A DNA stretch of 25,934 nucleotides from Flavobacterium sp. (GTDB lineage Bacteria > Bacteroidota > Bacteroidia > Flavobacteriales > Flavobacteriaceae). Shown here piece after piece: positions 17,166 through 25,781 of the stretch. The translations under genes and the position numbers were made by a program. Below the pieces are notes generated by a model. It made no database searches. It had not been told where the DNA came from and saw only the letters and a list, made by a program, of their open reading frames with translations. The number at the start of each line of letters is the position of its first letter. Position 1 is the first letter of the stretch. The DNA is taken from assembly GCA_018062725.1 (NCBI GenBank), contig JAGORP010000019.1:1-25934 (forward strand). Direction: 5' to 3'.

Positions 17166-18305
17166 TTAAAACGATACTTTCATACCCTCTGAAAGTGTAT
17201 TTGCACCCTCGGTAATGATGATGTCTCCTTTGCGTAACCCGGATAAAATTTCGGTCACACTATTTGCGTTTTGTCCGACTTTAATCATGGCTTTTTTGGC
17301 CACTCCAGCATTAGCTTTTGCTTCGGAAACAATATAAACAAACTTACTTCCGTCAGCATCTTGCTGAATAATTGTTGTTGGTACTACAATAGCAGAAGCT
17401 TTTGTGTAATCTACAATTTTTAATTTTGCGACTTGATTCGGGCGTAATAACCCTTCAGGATTTGGAACGCTAACTTCAATACCAAAACTTCTGTTAGCAG
17501 AATTAATAGTTTTAGCTATCTGACGAATTTTTCCTTGATATTCTTTACCAATAGAAGTGATTGCAGCTTGCACCGAAGTACCTACTTTTACTTTTCCAAC
17601 GTACGATTCTGGTACAGCGGTACTAACATACATTTGGTTTAAGTTAACGATACGCATTAACCCTTGTGGACTAGCGGCAACGACTTGTCCTCTTTCAACA
17701 AAAACTTCATCAACCACTCCGTTAAAAGGAGCTTTGATTAAGGTTTTTGCAATTTGTGCTTTCATTTGATTTACCGATTTAGACAAACTAATCATTTGTG
17801 TTTGTGCTTGTAAATACTGAATTTCCGAACCAATTTTTTGATCCCACAAGCGTTTTTGACGTTCGAAAGTGGTTTTAGCCAATTCGTATTGCGTTTGAAT
17901 GCTGGCCAATTGCTGACTCATTCCACCGTCGTCGACTTTTCCTAAAATTTGACCGGTTTGTACGCTTTGACCTGCTTTTACATTTAATGAAACTAAGGTT
18001 CCAGGCATTTCAGGTTGTATTAAAATGTTTTGATTGGTATCTACATTTCCTTGGATTTCCAGATAGTGACTAAAAGTGGTGTCTTTTACTGTAATTATTT
18101 CGACCAAGGCTTCATCGGCTTTAGAGTTTGCGGCTGCTAAAGCGGCGTCGATTTTGGTTAAATCTACTTGAAGTAATTCTCTTTTCTTTTTTAATTCGGT
18201 AAAGTTTTTAGCTTCGATTAATTGATCTACTGAAGTGGAAGCCTCATTCCCGTTGCAAGAAAACAACATAACTGAAGTTATGGCTAGGATTAGTATCTTT
18301 TTCAT
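17166..18305 (-). CDS. RND efflux periplasmic adaptor (membrane fusion protein), lipoprotein
   Basis: This is the adaptor that links the RND pump to the outer-membrane channel. In 379 residues the N-terminus MKKILILAITSVMLFSC is a lipoprotein signal with lipobox L14-F15-S16-C17, so C17 is acylated and anchors the protein to a membrane. A predicted coiled coil (about 26-66, KKKRELLQVDLTKIDAALAA) lies between the anchor and the barrel-sandwich domain. The lipoyl halves are at about 95-125 (PEMPGTLVSLNVKAGQSV) and 190-215 (IKAPFNGVVDEVFVERGQ), with a short helical hairpin between. The beta-barrel and membrane-proximal domains follow. The gene sits 19 bases after the channel gene. The RND pump follows after a gap of 115 bases. 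Confidence 0.93.
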   Translation of the reverse strand: MKKILILAITSVMLFSCNGNEASTSVDQLIEAKNFTELKKKRELLQVDLTKIDAALAAANSKADEALVEIITVKDTTFSHYLEIQGNVDTNQNILIQPEMPGTLVSLNVKAGQSVQTGQILGKVDDGGMSQQLASIQTQYELAKTTFERQKRLWDQKIGSEIQYLQAQTQMISLSKSVNQMKAQIAKTLIKAPFNGVVDEVFVERGQVVAASPQGLMRIVNLNQMYVSTAVPESYVGKVKVGTSVQAAITSIGKEYQGKIRQIAKTINSANRSFGIEVSVPNPEGLLRPNQVAKLKIVDYTKASAIVVPTTIIQQDADGSKFVYIVSEAKANAGVAKKAMIKVGQNANSVTEILSGLRKGDIIITEGANTLSEGMKVSF

Positions 18306-18324
18306 TTTAGGTGTCTTTATAGGA

Positions 18325-19674
18325 TTATTTATTGATGATTTTTTCTAAGGTTGCTCTCTTGTTTATGATGTCTACCATGGTTTGCAGGTAGCTTTGTTGT
18401 GCAGAAAACAATTGGTTTTGTGCTTCAGTAAATTCAAAACTGGTGGATAAACCTTCTTTGAATTTGATGCTTTGTTTGTTTTCAATACGTTCGGCTAATC
18501 GTAACGTGCTTTTTGCCGAATTATATTGTGCCACACTATATTCGTAATCGCTTTTTGCTTTTTGATATTGTAACTTTAATGATTGTTCTGTTTCAATTAA
18601 TTTTGTTTTGGCTTGTTCGAAGGCAATTTTGGCTTGAGCTGTTCTAGATTGTCTTGCAAACGAGCTAAAAATAGGCACGTTTAAACCAACACCAAGATTG
18701 GAGAAATTATACCATCGGTTATTCGAATTGAACATGGTAAACTCTTTTCCAAAGGTGTTGTATCCAAAATTAACTTGTGCCGACAAAGAGGGTAAGGCTT
18801 TGCTTTTTTCGTACTTCAGTTGTAAACGTTTCGATTCTTCTAAGTTTTTCCCAATTTGATAATCGATATTGTTTTGCAATTCAAAATTTTCATTTAAAAG
18901 TGCTATGTCTATATTATTAGTAGTTAAAACATCTAGTTTTTCAGTTAAAGTAATCGATTCATTTAAATCGATGCCCATTAATAATTTTAACATATTGGTT
19001 GCAATCGTTTTCATTCTATTGGCATAATCTAAAGAACTTTTTACTGCCGTTAAGGTAATTTGTAAACGTTCAACCGATTCCTCTTCCAAGAAACCATTTT
19101 TGTAAGTTTCACGGGTATCTTTAAGTGTTTTTTCCAGCGTTTTTTGATTGCGCTCGATAATGGCTATGCTTTCTTCCGACATTAAAACATTTCCATAGGC
19201 ATTTGTAGTCAACTCGGTAATTTCTTGCGCCGTTTTCTTTTGTGCATTTTCGGAAATTTTTAAGTAGGTTTTGGCCGATTCTAATCCGACTAGATAGGAA
19301 CCGTCAAAAATTAATTGATTTAAAGTTACCGTACCGACCATGTTGTGTTTTAGTCCGAAACCTACTACATCAATTGCATCTGCTGGAGCTGCAGGGTTAA
19401 AATTTTGCGCTTCAATTCCTTGCTGTTGAATGGCGAATGTGTTTTGATAGCCTAAATTTCCGTTTATTTGAGGTAAGCCCATAGTGGTCGTTTCTTGCTT
19501 TTTAAGTTTGGCGGCTTGGTAATCCCGATTTGCATTTATCGCACTGTAATTGTTTTTCACGGCATGATCTATGGCTTCTTTTAGCGAAAACGACTTGTTT
19601 GAAGTAGTCGTTTCTTGGGCAAATAATTGAACTTGAAAAAGTATCAAGCCAATAAGTATAAGACCTTTGTTCAT
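18325..19674 (-). CDS. TolC-like outer-membrane efflux channel
   Basis: This is the outer-membrane channel of the tripartite efflux pump. The 449-residue protein has a cleavable signal peptide (MNKGLILIGLILFQVQLFAQ, cut likely after Q20). It then has two OEP repeats rich in Gln, Lys, Leu and Asn long helices (about 30-235 and 255-449), with the characteristic SLKEAIDHAVKNNYSAINA start. The start codon immediately follows the tetR stop with no gap, so translation is probably coupled. The only other candidate user in the window is the C39 ABC/HlyD pair, which lacks its own channel. Confidence 0.92.
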   Translation of the reverse strand: MNKGLILIGLILFQVQLFAQETTTSNKSFSLKEAIDHAVKNNYSAINANRDYQAAKLKKQETTTMGLPQINGNLGYQNTFAIQQQGIEAQNFNPAAPADAIDVVGFGLKHNMVGTVTLNQLIFDGSYLVGLESAKTYLKISENAQKKTAQEITELTTNAYGNVLMSEESIAIIERNQKTLEKTLKDTRETYKNGFLEEESVERLQITLTAVKSSLDYANRMKTIATNMLKLLMGIDLNESITLTEKLDVLTTNNIDIALLNENFELQNNIDYQIGKNLEESKRLQLKYEKSKALPSLSAQVNFGYNTFGKEFTMFNSNNRWYNFSNLGVGLNVPIFSSFARQSRTAQAKIAFEQAKTKLIETEQSLKLQYQKAKSDYEYSVAQYNSAKSTLRLAERIENKQSIKFKEGLSTSFEFTEAQNQLFSAQQSYLQTMVDIINKRATLEKIINK

Positions 19675-20274
19675 TTATTCTGATTTATGATTTAATAATT
19701 GTTTTTCTAACTCGAGGATTCCTTTGGGCGTTGCCATGGCCCTGGTGTGATATTCCAATGCTTCTGTTTCTAACAATAATGCTTCACTTTCCAATTGTGT
19801 GTTTTCATTAATGCTAAAAATTAACGTATAATAAAATTGAATGTAAGTCTCGATGTTGATTTCGGGTCTGTACAAACCTTGTGCAATTCCTTTTCTAATG
19901 TTTTTTCCGAACATTTCACTACAATCTTGGATTTCGTTTTCCAACATCTTTGCATATATATCCGGATAATGTTTTTTTAATTGATACACTGGTGAAGTGT
20001 CTGCATTTTGAAACATTTCTTTGAATAACTTTCTGATTTCAAAATTTTCCTTAATGGCATTAAAATCCTTCGCTATAATTTCATCAATTACCGTATGAAT
20101 TTTTTCATGGACAATTTCGGTTGCTTCTTCGATTAGCGCTTCTTTATTGCTAAAAAATTTGTAAATCGTTTTTTTTGAGATACACATTTCGCAAGCAATA
20201 TCATCCATAGTCACACTTTTGAAACCTAGTTTCAAAAACATATCCGTTGCCTTTGCTATGATTTTATCTTTCAT
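19675..20274 (-). CDS. TetR/AcrR-family transcriptional regulator, first gene of the efflux operon
   Basis: This is a DNA-binding repressor that probably senses a pump substrate and controls its own operon. In 199 residues the N-terminal helix-turn-helix domain (about 1-47) has the family pattern AxxxFxxxGFxxVTMDDIAxxxxISKKTIYKFFxNKEAL, with the recognition helix near 33-40. The C-terminal ligand domain is variable, as usual. It heads the operon and abuts the channel gene without a gap. Its promoter at 20294-20323 overlaps a 26-base palindrome (20307-20332) that is a good candidate for its own operator, which suggests autorepression. Whether the divergent polyprenyl synthase gene is also affected is unknown. 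Confidence 0.93.
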   Translation of the reverse strand: MKDKIIAKATDMFLKLGFKSVTMDDIACEMCISKKTIYKFFSNKEALIEEATEIVHEKIHTVIDEIIAKDFNAIKENFEIRKLFKEMFQNADTSPVYQLKKHYPDIYAKMLENEIQDCSEMFGKNIRKGIAQGLYRPEINIETYIQFYYTLIFSINENTQLESEALLLETEALEYHTRAMATPKGILELEKQLLNHKSE

Positions 20275-20293
20275 ATTTATTCTAAATTCTGTG

Positions 20294-20323
20294 CAAATAT
20301 ATACTAGAAACTTTTAACACCAA
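20294..20323 (-). promoter_or_regulatory. promoter of the tetR-efflux operon
   Basis: On the - strand, TTG (20323-20321), a 19-base spacer and TATATTTG (20301-20294) match the Bacteroidota consensus TTG-N17-23-TAnnTTTG exactly. The tetR ATG (first base 20274) is about 20 bases downstream, giving a short leader. Confidence 0.85.
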
Positions 20324-20332
20324 AATAGTTTC
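20307..20332. promoter_or_regulatory. candidate TetR operator palindrome
   Basis: GAAACT (20307-20312) and AGTTTC (20327-20332) are perfect inverse arms, with further TT/AA symmetry inside (20314-20315 with 20324-20325). The palindrome spans the spacer and -33 element of the tetR promoter, where a bound TetR dimer would block RNA polymerase. TetR-family operators are typically palindromes of about this size. That this protein binds here is inferred. Confidence 0.6.
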
Positions 20333-20334
20333 CT

Positions 20335-20370
20335 TTGTTTTTATAATATTTTAACATTTACTTAACTTTG
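20335..20370 (+). promoter_or_regulatory. promoter of the polyprenyl diphosphate synthase gene
   Basis: TAACTTTG at 20363-20370 fits the -7 element TAnnTTTG. TTG at 20335-20337 is the nearest -33 candidate, but the spacer is 25 bases, slightly long. The start codon is 44 bases after the -7 box. The leader contains a small hairpin, CTCCA-TTAAT-TGGAG (20376-20390), of unknown relevance. Confidence 0.55.
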
Positions 20371-20414
20371 TCAATCTCCATTAATTGGAGTATTTTAGCT
20401 GAAATTTTAGACAA

Positions 20415-21389
20415 ATGCATTCTATAGCTTATTATCAAGAAGTAATTTCTGCTCATTTTTCTTCACTTCAAATAGACAAACAGCCTAATTCTCTTTATGA
20501 ACCTATTCGATATATTTTGTCGTTAGGAGGAAAACGCATGCGTCCGGTTTTGACGTTAATGTCGGCCGAAATTTTTAATACAGATTGTTCTAAAGCTTTA
20601 AGTGCGGCTACAGCAGTAGAGGTTTTTCATAACTTTTCGTTGATTCATGATGATATCATGGATGATGCGCCACTTCGTCGAGGTAATCAAACCGTTCATG
20701 AAAAATGGGATATAAATACTGGGATTCTTTCCGGAGATGCGATGCTGATTTTAGCGTATCAATATTTTGAAAATTACGAACCAACTGTTTTTAGGGCTTT
20801 GGCCAAATTGTTTAGCAAAACTGCTTTGAAAGTTTGTGAAGGCCAACAATATGATGTTGATTTTGAAACTCGAAATGATGTTAGTATTTTAGAATACTTG
20901 AAAATGATTGAGTATAAAACAGCAGTGCTGGTGGGTGCAGCCATGAAAATGGGAGCGATAGTTGCCGAGACTTCGGAAGAAAATGCAGATTTAATTTATG
21001 ATTTTGGACTTAATTTAGGAATTGCTTTCCAACTTCAAGACGATTATTTGGATGCTTTTGGTGATCCAGAAACTTTCGGAAAACAAGTGGGAGGAGATAT
21101 TATTGAGAACAAAAAAACGTTTTTATACTTAAAAGCCATGGAATTCGCTACTGCAACAGAGAAAGAACAACTGTTGCATTTGTTTTCTATTCAACCTCAG
21201 GATCCTGCCGATAAAATCAATTTGGTGAAGGAAGTTTTTGTGTCCTCTGGTGCCAGTTTGGCCACTCAGGAAGCAATTAAAGATTATACGTTTGAAGCTT
21301 TCAAAACATTAGAAAAAATGGATATTGAAGCCGATAAAAAATTACTTTTAAAACTGTTTGGCGAAAAGTTGATGCAAAGAAAGGTTTAG
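20415..21389 (+). CDS. polyprenyl diphosphate synthase, probably short chain (GGPP/FPP type)
   Basis: This is a trans-isoprenyl diphosphate synthase that adds isopentenyl diphosphate units to an allylic primer. In 324 residues the family motifs are GGKRMRP (38-44), first aspartate-rich motif DDIMD (79-83), CEGQQYDVDFE (141-151) and second aspartate-rich motif DDYLD (209-213). The residue five before the first Asp is F74. A bulky aromatic here limits chain length in C15-C20 enzymes, whereas long-chain enzymes such as IspB have Ala. The first motif has no two-residue insertion. Together this suggests geranylgeranyl or farnesyl diphosphate as product (inference). The likely role is precursor supply for menaquinone, carotenoid or undecaprenyl pathways. 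It converges on ribF with overlapping stop codons. Confidence 0.93.
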   Translation: MHSIAYYQEVISAHFSSLQIDKQPNSLYEPIRYILSLGGKRMRPVLTLMSAEIFNTDCSKALSAATAVEVFHNFSLIHDDIMDDAPLRRGNQTVHEKWDINTGILSGDAMLILAYQYFENYEPTVFRALAKLFSKTALKVCEGQQYDVDFETRNDVSILEYLKMIEYKTAVLVGAAMKMGAIVAETSEENADLIYDFGLNLGIAFQLQDDYLDAFGDPETFGKQVGGDIIENKKTFLYLKAMEFATATEKEQLLHLFSIQPQDPADKINLVKEVFVSSGASLATQEAIKDYTFEAFKTLEKMDIEADKKLLLKLFGEKLMQRKV

Positions 21390-22318
21390 ATGTTTAACGT
21401 ATTAAAATAGCGTAAAGTCGTTTCTTTGTCTTTTGAAAGCTGATGCTTTAACTCCTCGATAGAATTAAATTTTTGCTCGTCTCTTATAAATTGATGTACG
21501 GCGATAGTGAGTGTTTTGTTGTATAAATCTTCGTTTAGATCAAGAAAATGGACTTCAATCGTTTTTTTAGCATCGTTTAAAGTCGGTTTAACACCAATAT
21601 TCATCATGCCAATATGCGATTTTCCATTCCAAATCCCTTCTACAATATACACGCCATTTTTAGGAAGGATTTTTTCAGAATCTTTCACTTCGATATTAGC
21701 GGTAGGAAAATTAATAGTTCTTCCAATTTGATTGCCCTTTACGACTTGGCCCGTAAACGAGAAAGTATATCCCAAATATTTATTGGCTAATTCAATCTCT
21801 CCATTTAAAATAGCATTTCTAATTTTAGTAGAACTGATAGTGATTTCATTTAATTCTTCGGCTGAAATTTGTTCGACATCAAAATGATATTTTTTCCCAA
21901 AATGGATTAGATCATGAATATCAGAAGATCGGTTTTTGCCAAATTTATGATCGTATCCTATAATTATTTTTTGAAGATGTAGTTTGTCTACTAAAATGTT
22001 TTTCACAAATTCTTCCCCTGTTAAATTAGATAGTGCCGAATTAAACTCCAGAATAAGAAGGCTGTCAATCCCTGATTTTTCCAGCTGATTAATTTTTTCT
22101 TCTGTAGTGTTGAGTAATTTAATATCGTATTCCGATTGTAAAATGGTCCTCGGATGTTGCGCAAAGGTAATTACGATACTTTGAGTATTGGCATCTGTGT
22201 TGTTTAAAATTCTTTGTAAGATTTTTTTATGTCCCAAATGTACCCCGTCAAAAGTGCCAATGGTAAGTATTGTTTTTTGATTACTATGGAAATCGGAAAG
22301 GGAATGAAAAATTTTCAT
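21386..22318 (-). CDS. ribF: bifunctional riboflavin kinase / FAD synthetase (RibF)
   Basis: RibF phosphorylates riboflavin to FMN and adenylates FMN to FAD in the cytoplasm. The chosen start gives 310 residues, the normal size. The N-terminal nucleotidyltransferase domain has GTFDGVHLGH (21-30), GYDHKFG (121-127) and ISSTKIR (161-167). The C-terminal riboflavin kinase domain has GRTINFPTAN (199-208) and the catalytic-region EVHFLD (E255). The frame is open up to 22441, but those 41 extra residues precede the family start MKIFHSLSDF, and a good promoter element (22344-22351) lies inside the extension. ATG at 22318 is therefore preferred. The stop overlaps the stop of the converging polyprenyl synthase gene. 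Confidence 0.96.
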   Translation of the reverse strand: MKIFHSLSDFHSNQKTILTIGTFDGVHLGHKKILQRILNNTDANTQSIVITFAQHPRTILQSEYDIKLLNTTEEKINQLEKSGIDSLLILEFNSALSNLTGEEFVKNILVDKLHLQKIIIGYDHKFGKNRSSDIHDLIHFGKKYHFDVEQISAEELNEITISSTKIRNAILNGEIELANKYLGYTFSFTGQVVKGNQIGRTINFPTANIEVKDSEKILPKNGVYIVEGIWNGKSHIGMMNIGVKPTLNDAKKTIEVHFLDLNEDLYNKTLTIAVHQFIRDEQKFNSIEELKHQLSKDKETTLRYFNTLNI

Positions 22319-22343
22319 GTAGGTGAAATAAATTTTAAAAGCG

Positions 22344-22372
22344 CAAAGATATTCTTTGTTTTTCACATGTAA
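22344..22372 (-). promoter_or_regulatory. promoter of ribF
   Basis: On the - strand, TATCTTTG (22351-22344) matches TAnnTTTG. TTA (22372-22370) is a one-mismatch -33 element with an 18-base spacer. It is 26 bases upstream of the chosen ribF ATG and supports that start. Confidence 0.6.
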
Positions 22373-22399
22373 ATGACTCTGCATAAAATAATTGTTTTT

Positions 22400-22430
22400 T
22401 TGGAATATATTATATTTTTTAATAGATTTG
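22400..22430 (+). promoter_or_regulatory. promoter of the secreted metallopeptidase gene
   Basis: TTG (22400-22402), a 20-base spacer and TAGATTTG (22423-22430) match the Bacteroidota consensus fully. The ATG is at 22455, giving a leader under 20 bases. It is divergent from the ribF promoter, with the two -33 elements about 28 bases apart. Confidence 0.8.
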
Positions 22431-22454
22431 TATTTCAACAAAATAATTTAACTA

Positions 22455-25400
22455 ATGAAAAAACAATTACTTACACTTTTAGTGTGCTTTGTTTTTGGAC
22501 AGGTCATTGCCCAGTCCGGAAACTATTGGGCGCCTCACAAAGGTGCGACAGGGAAAATTGTCACGGCAAAAGGTGTTGCAAGACAGTCATTTCCAGAAAC
22601 TTTTCAGTTATTTGATTTAAATTTGAGTCCATTACGTCAAGTATTGTTGTCAAATCAAGTACTAGTTTCAAAACAAGCTGTAGTTATTACTTTGCCAAAT
22701 GCAAAAGGGCAATTAGAGCAATTTGAAGTATATGAAGCTTCAAATTTTGAACCCGCTTTACAAGAGCGATTCCCTGAAATCAGAGCGTATTCTGGTATAG
22801 GGATTACGGATCCATACGCTACTTTAAAAATGAGTATTTCACCTCAAGGTGTTCAAACCATGGTGTTTAGAACCGACAAAGAGAATGAATTCATGGAACA
22901 ATATTCTCAAGATGGGAAAACGTATGCAGTGTATCAATCGACAAGAAATAAGGGTGCCTTACCTTTTTCGTGTACTACGGAAGACACTCATTTGATGAAA
23001 AGTGTTGACAATCAGCTGGATGGTCGTGTGGCTATGTCAAATGATAGAAAATTAAGAACAATGCGTTTGGCTCAATCGGTAACTGCGGAATATTCTGCGT
23101 ATTACGGTTGGACAACATCAACTGGAAATATTGGTTTGGTAGTTACAGCGGTTAATAACACCATGACCCGTTGTAATGGAGTATATGAAAAAGATTTAGG
23201 ATTGCATTTAAACTTAATTGCAGCGACCACTAATGTTTTTTTTAATAATCCTGCTACAGATGGTTATACCGATGGTGATGATACAGGTTATAATGCTGAA
23301 TTACAATCCAATTTGACCAATATTATTGGAGATGCAAATTATGACATTGGGCATTTGTTTTCTGCTGTTGGAAATAATGGAAATGCAGGATGCATTGGGT
23401 GTGTTTGTGATGCTGGTAAAGGCAGTGGTTTTACTACTAGTACAGCGCCTATTGGCGATAATTTTGACATTGATTTTGTAGTGCACGAAGTGGGTCATCA
23501 ATTAGGAGCAAATCACACTTTTACCATGAGTGGGGAAAGATCTGGGAATAATATGGAGCCAGGATCTGGGGTAACCATTATGGGTTATGCTGGAATTACA
23601 AATCAAGATATTGATAACCACTCTATCGATACTTTTCATGCCACTTCCATCAGTCAAATGCAAATAAATTTAGCCAGTAAAACATGTCCAGTTGTTACCG
23701 ATGTACCAAATGTGGCACCCACTGTTGCGGCTGGTGTGGATTATGTCATTCCAATCAGTACTCCTTTTATTCTAGAAGGAACAGCGACCGATCCGAATGG
23801 AACGTTAACCTATCAATGGGAGCAATTTGATCACGATACAGCAAATCAAACTGCTGCAAGTAGTGATTCTGATCCAGCAAAAACTATAGGTCCAAACTGG
23901 CAATCTTGGTTGCCTACAAGTGTAGGTAATCGATACATGCCAAGAGTAGAATCTATTATTGCTAATGCTGCTACTACTCTTGCAACCGTAAATGGTGGTG
24001 ATGTAGGAATTTTGACAGAAGCGTTAAGTTCAGTGTCAAGAACTTTGAATTTTAGATTGACCGTGAGAGACAATGTCCCATATGTAGCAAATACCAATGT
24101 TGGACAAACAAATTTTGACGACAAAGTAGTAACCGTATCCAATACGTCAGGTCCATTTGTGGTAAATATCCCGAGTGCTGCAGGTTTGTCGTATGTAGTT
24201 GGATCTAATCAAACAGTTACATGGAATGTTGCTTCAACCAATGCGGGTGCTGTTAACTGTCCATATGTAGATATTTATTTATTTACAAATAATACATTAA
24301 CCAATGGTATTCTTTTAGCAAGTAGAGTTCCTAATGATGGTTCTGAAACTGTTACAATTCCTAATAATGTAGGGACTACACACCGAATTATGGTAAGAGG
24401 AAATAACAATATTTTCTTTGATATTTCAAATAACAATTTCACTATTACAGCACCAGCTTCTTCATTCTCGGCATCTTTTAATAGAGTTGCTGGAGAGCAG
24501 AACAAACCAGTTTGTCAAGGAGCTAATACAATTACCTATACAATAGACTATACTGCTTTAGCTGGTTTTAGTGGAACTACAAATTTCTCCGCTACAGGTG
24601 TACCAGCCAATACAACGGTTGTTTTTTCACCTACTTCAATGGTAGGTAGTGGCCCTGTTACAATGACAGTGACTACAACAGCTTCAACGCCTGTTGGACT
24701 TGCAAATATCATTGTAAATGCAGTTTCTGGTGTTACAAAAACAGTTCCTTTTTACTTAGACGTTGCTAATGCACCAGTAGCGCCAACATTGACTTCACCA
24801 ATAAATAATGCAACTTTACAAAATGTAAGCTTAAATTTAGGTTGGACAGCCGTAGTAAATGCAACTGGATATGATATAGAAATAGCAACAGATAATGGTT
24901 TTTCAAACATCATTTCAACTGGCAGTTCAGCAACAACTAGTTATATGATAAATGGATTAAATCAAGGGACAGATTATTATTGGAGAGTAAAACCTACTAG
25001 TGCTAGTTGTTCAGGAAATTTTGGAACATCATTTAAATTTACAACCGGAGTTGTAAACTGTTCAACAGTTACAAACAACACAGCAGTAACACTTCCCCCT
25101 ATTGGAGGAAACAATACTAGAACTTCTACAATTAATATCCCAAGCGGAATGAGTATTTCCGATTTAAATTTAAGCGTAGATATTAGCCATACTTCTATTA
25201 GTGATTTAAGATTAACTTTAGCTGGCCCAACAGGCGCATCTGCTATCGTTCTTAATGCAAGTTGTGGAGCTAATGATAATATTGATGCAACTTTTGATGA
25301 CTCAGGATCTGCATTAACATGTGGTACTAATCCTGCCGTAACTGGAACTGTAATACCATTAAACGCATTATCAATATTTAACGGAACCAACTCTACTGGA

Positions 25401-25760
25401 ACATGGACTTTAACTATTAGAGATAATGCAAATGGAAATGGTGGAACATTAAACAATTGGGCGCTAAATATTTGTAATATTTCGGCTCCATTGTCTAATC
25501 CAGAATTTGAGTTTGCTGATTTCTTATTATCACCGAATCCTTCCAATGGAAACTTTAATGTGAAATTCAAATCGGCCTCAAGCAATACAATTCAAATTAA
25601 TGTTCATGATATGAGAGGACGTCAAGTGTTTGAAAAAGCATTTACAAGTAATGGTACTTTCAATCAGGATATCAGTTTAAATAATGTGGAAGCTGGAATT
25701 TATTTAGTATCTATTTCAGAAGGATCTAAGAAGACCGTAAGAAAAATTATTGTAGAATAA
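22455..25760 (+). CDS. secreted reprolysin-like zinc metallopeptidase with FnIII, P domain and T9SS sorting domain
   Basis: This is a large secreted or surface protease, probably for protein degradation outside the cell. Its 1101 residues comprise: signal peptide (1-20, cut after VIAQ); a propeptide-like region (about 21-200) with a lone C173 that might act as a cysteine switch; a metzincin catalytic domain (about 205-412) with zinc site HEVGHQLGANH (H344, E345, H348, H354) and Met-turn IMGYAG (M376); Ig-like beta regions (about 420-770); a fibronectin III-like domain (about 773-866); a proprotein-convertase P domain (about 875-1008, ending GGTLNNWALNIC); and a type A T9SS sorting domain (about 1024-1101, FLLSPNPSNGNFNV to the basic end KKTVRKIIVE). 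Export is by Sec, then T9SS with removal of the C-terminal domain. The natural substrate is unknown. Confidence 0.93.
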   Translation: MKKQLLTLLVCFVFGQVIAQSGNYWAPHKGATGKIVTAKGVARQSFPETFQLFDLNLSPLRQVLLSNQVLVSKQAVVITLPNAKGQLEQFEVYEASNFEPALQERFPEIRAYSGIGITDPYATLKMSISPQGVQTMVFRTDKENEFMEQYSQDGKTYAVYQSTRNKGALPFSCTTEDTHLMKSVDNQLDGRVAMSNDRKLRTMRLAQSVTAEYSAYYGWTTSTGNIGLVVTAVNNTMTRCNGVYEKDLGLHLNLIAATTNVFFNNPATDGYTDGDDTGYNAELQSNLTNIIGDANYDIGHLFSAVGNNGNAGCIGCVCDAGKGSGFTTSTAPIGDNFDIDFVVHEVGHQLGANHTFTMSGERSGNNMEPGSGVTIMGYAGITNQDIDNHSIDTFHATSISQMQINLASKTCPVVTDVPNVAPTVAAGVDYVIPISTPFILEGTATDPNGTLTYQWEQFDHDTANQTAASSDSDPAKTIGPNWQSWLPTSVGNRYMPRVESIIANAATTLATVNGGDVGILTEALSSVSRTLNFRLTVRDNVPYVANTNVGQTNFDDKVVTVSNTSGPFVVNIPSAAGLSYVVGSNQTVTWNVASTNAGAVNCPYVDIYLFTNNTLTNGILLASRVPNDGSETVTIPNNVGTTHRIMVRGNNNIFFDISNNNFTITAPASSFSASFNRVAGEQNKPVCQGANTITYTIDYTALAGFSGTTNFSATGVPANTTVVFSPTSMVGSGPVTMTVTTTASTPVGLANIIVNAVSGVTKTVPFYLDVANAPVAPTLTSPINNATLQNVSLNLGWTAVVNATGYDIEIATDNGFSNIISTGSSATTSYMINGLNQGTDYYWRVKPTSASCSGNFGTSFKFTTGVVNCSTVTNNTAVTLPPIGGNNTRTSTINIPSGMSISDLNLSVDISHTSISDLRLTLAGPTGASAIVLNASCGANDNIDATFDDSGSALTCGTNPAVTGTVIPLNALSIFNGTNSTGTWTLTIRDNANGNGGTLNNWALNICNISAPLSNPEFEFADFLLSPNPSNGNFNVKFKSASSNTIQINVHDMRGRQVFEKAFTSNGTFNQDISLNNVEAGIYLVSISEGSKKTVRKIIVE

Positions 25761-25781
25761 TTTTTTTTCAACTCCTATTAT

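Noticed and set aside
22319..22441. A 41-residue N-terminal extension of RibF
   Set aside because: RibF family proteins start near MKIF, and a promoter element lies within the extension.
24977..25585. A 202-codon open frame on the - strand
   Set aside because: It lies antisense to the P-domain and sorting-domain part of the metallopeptidase and has no family features; the sense frame explains the sequence.
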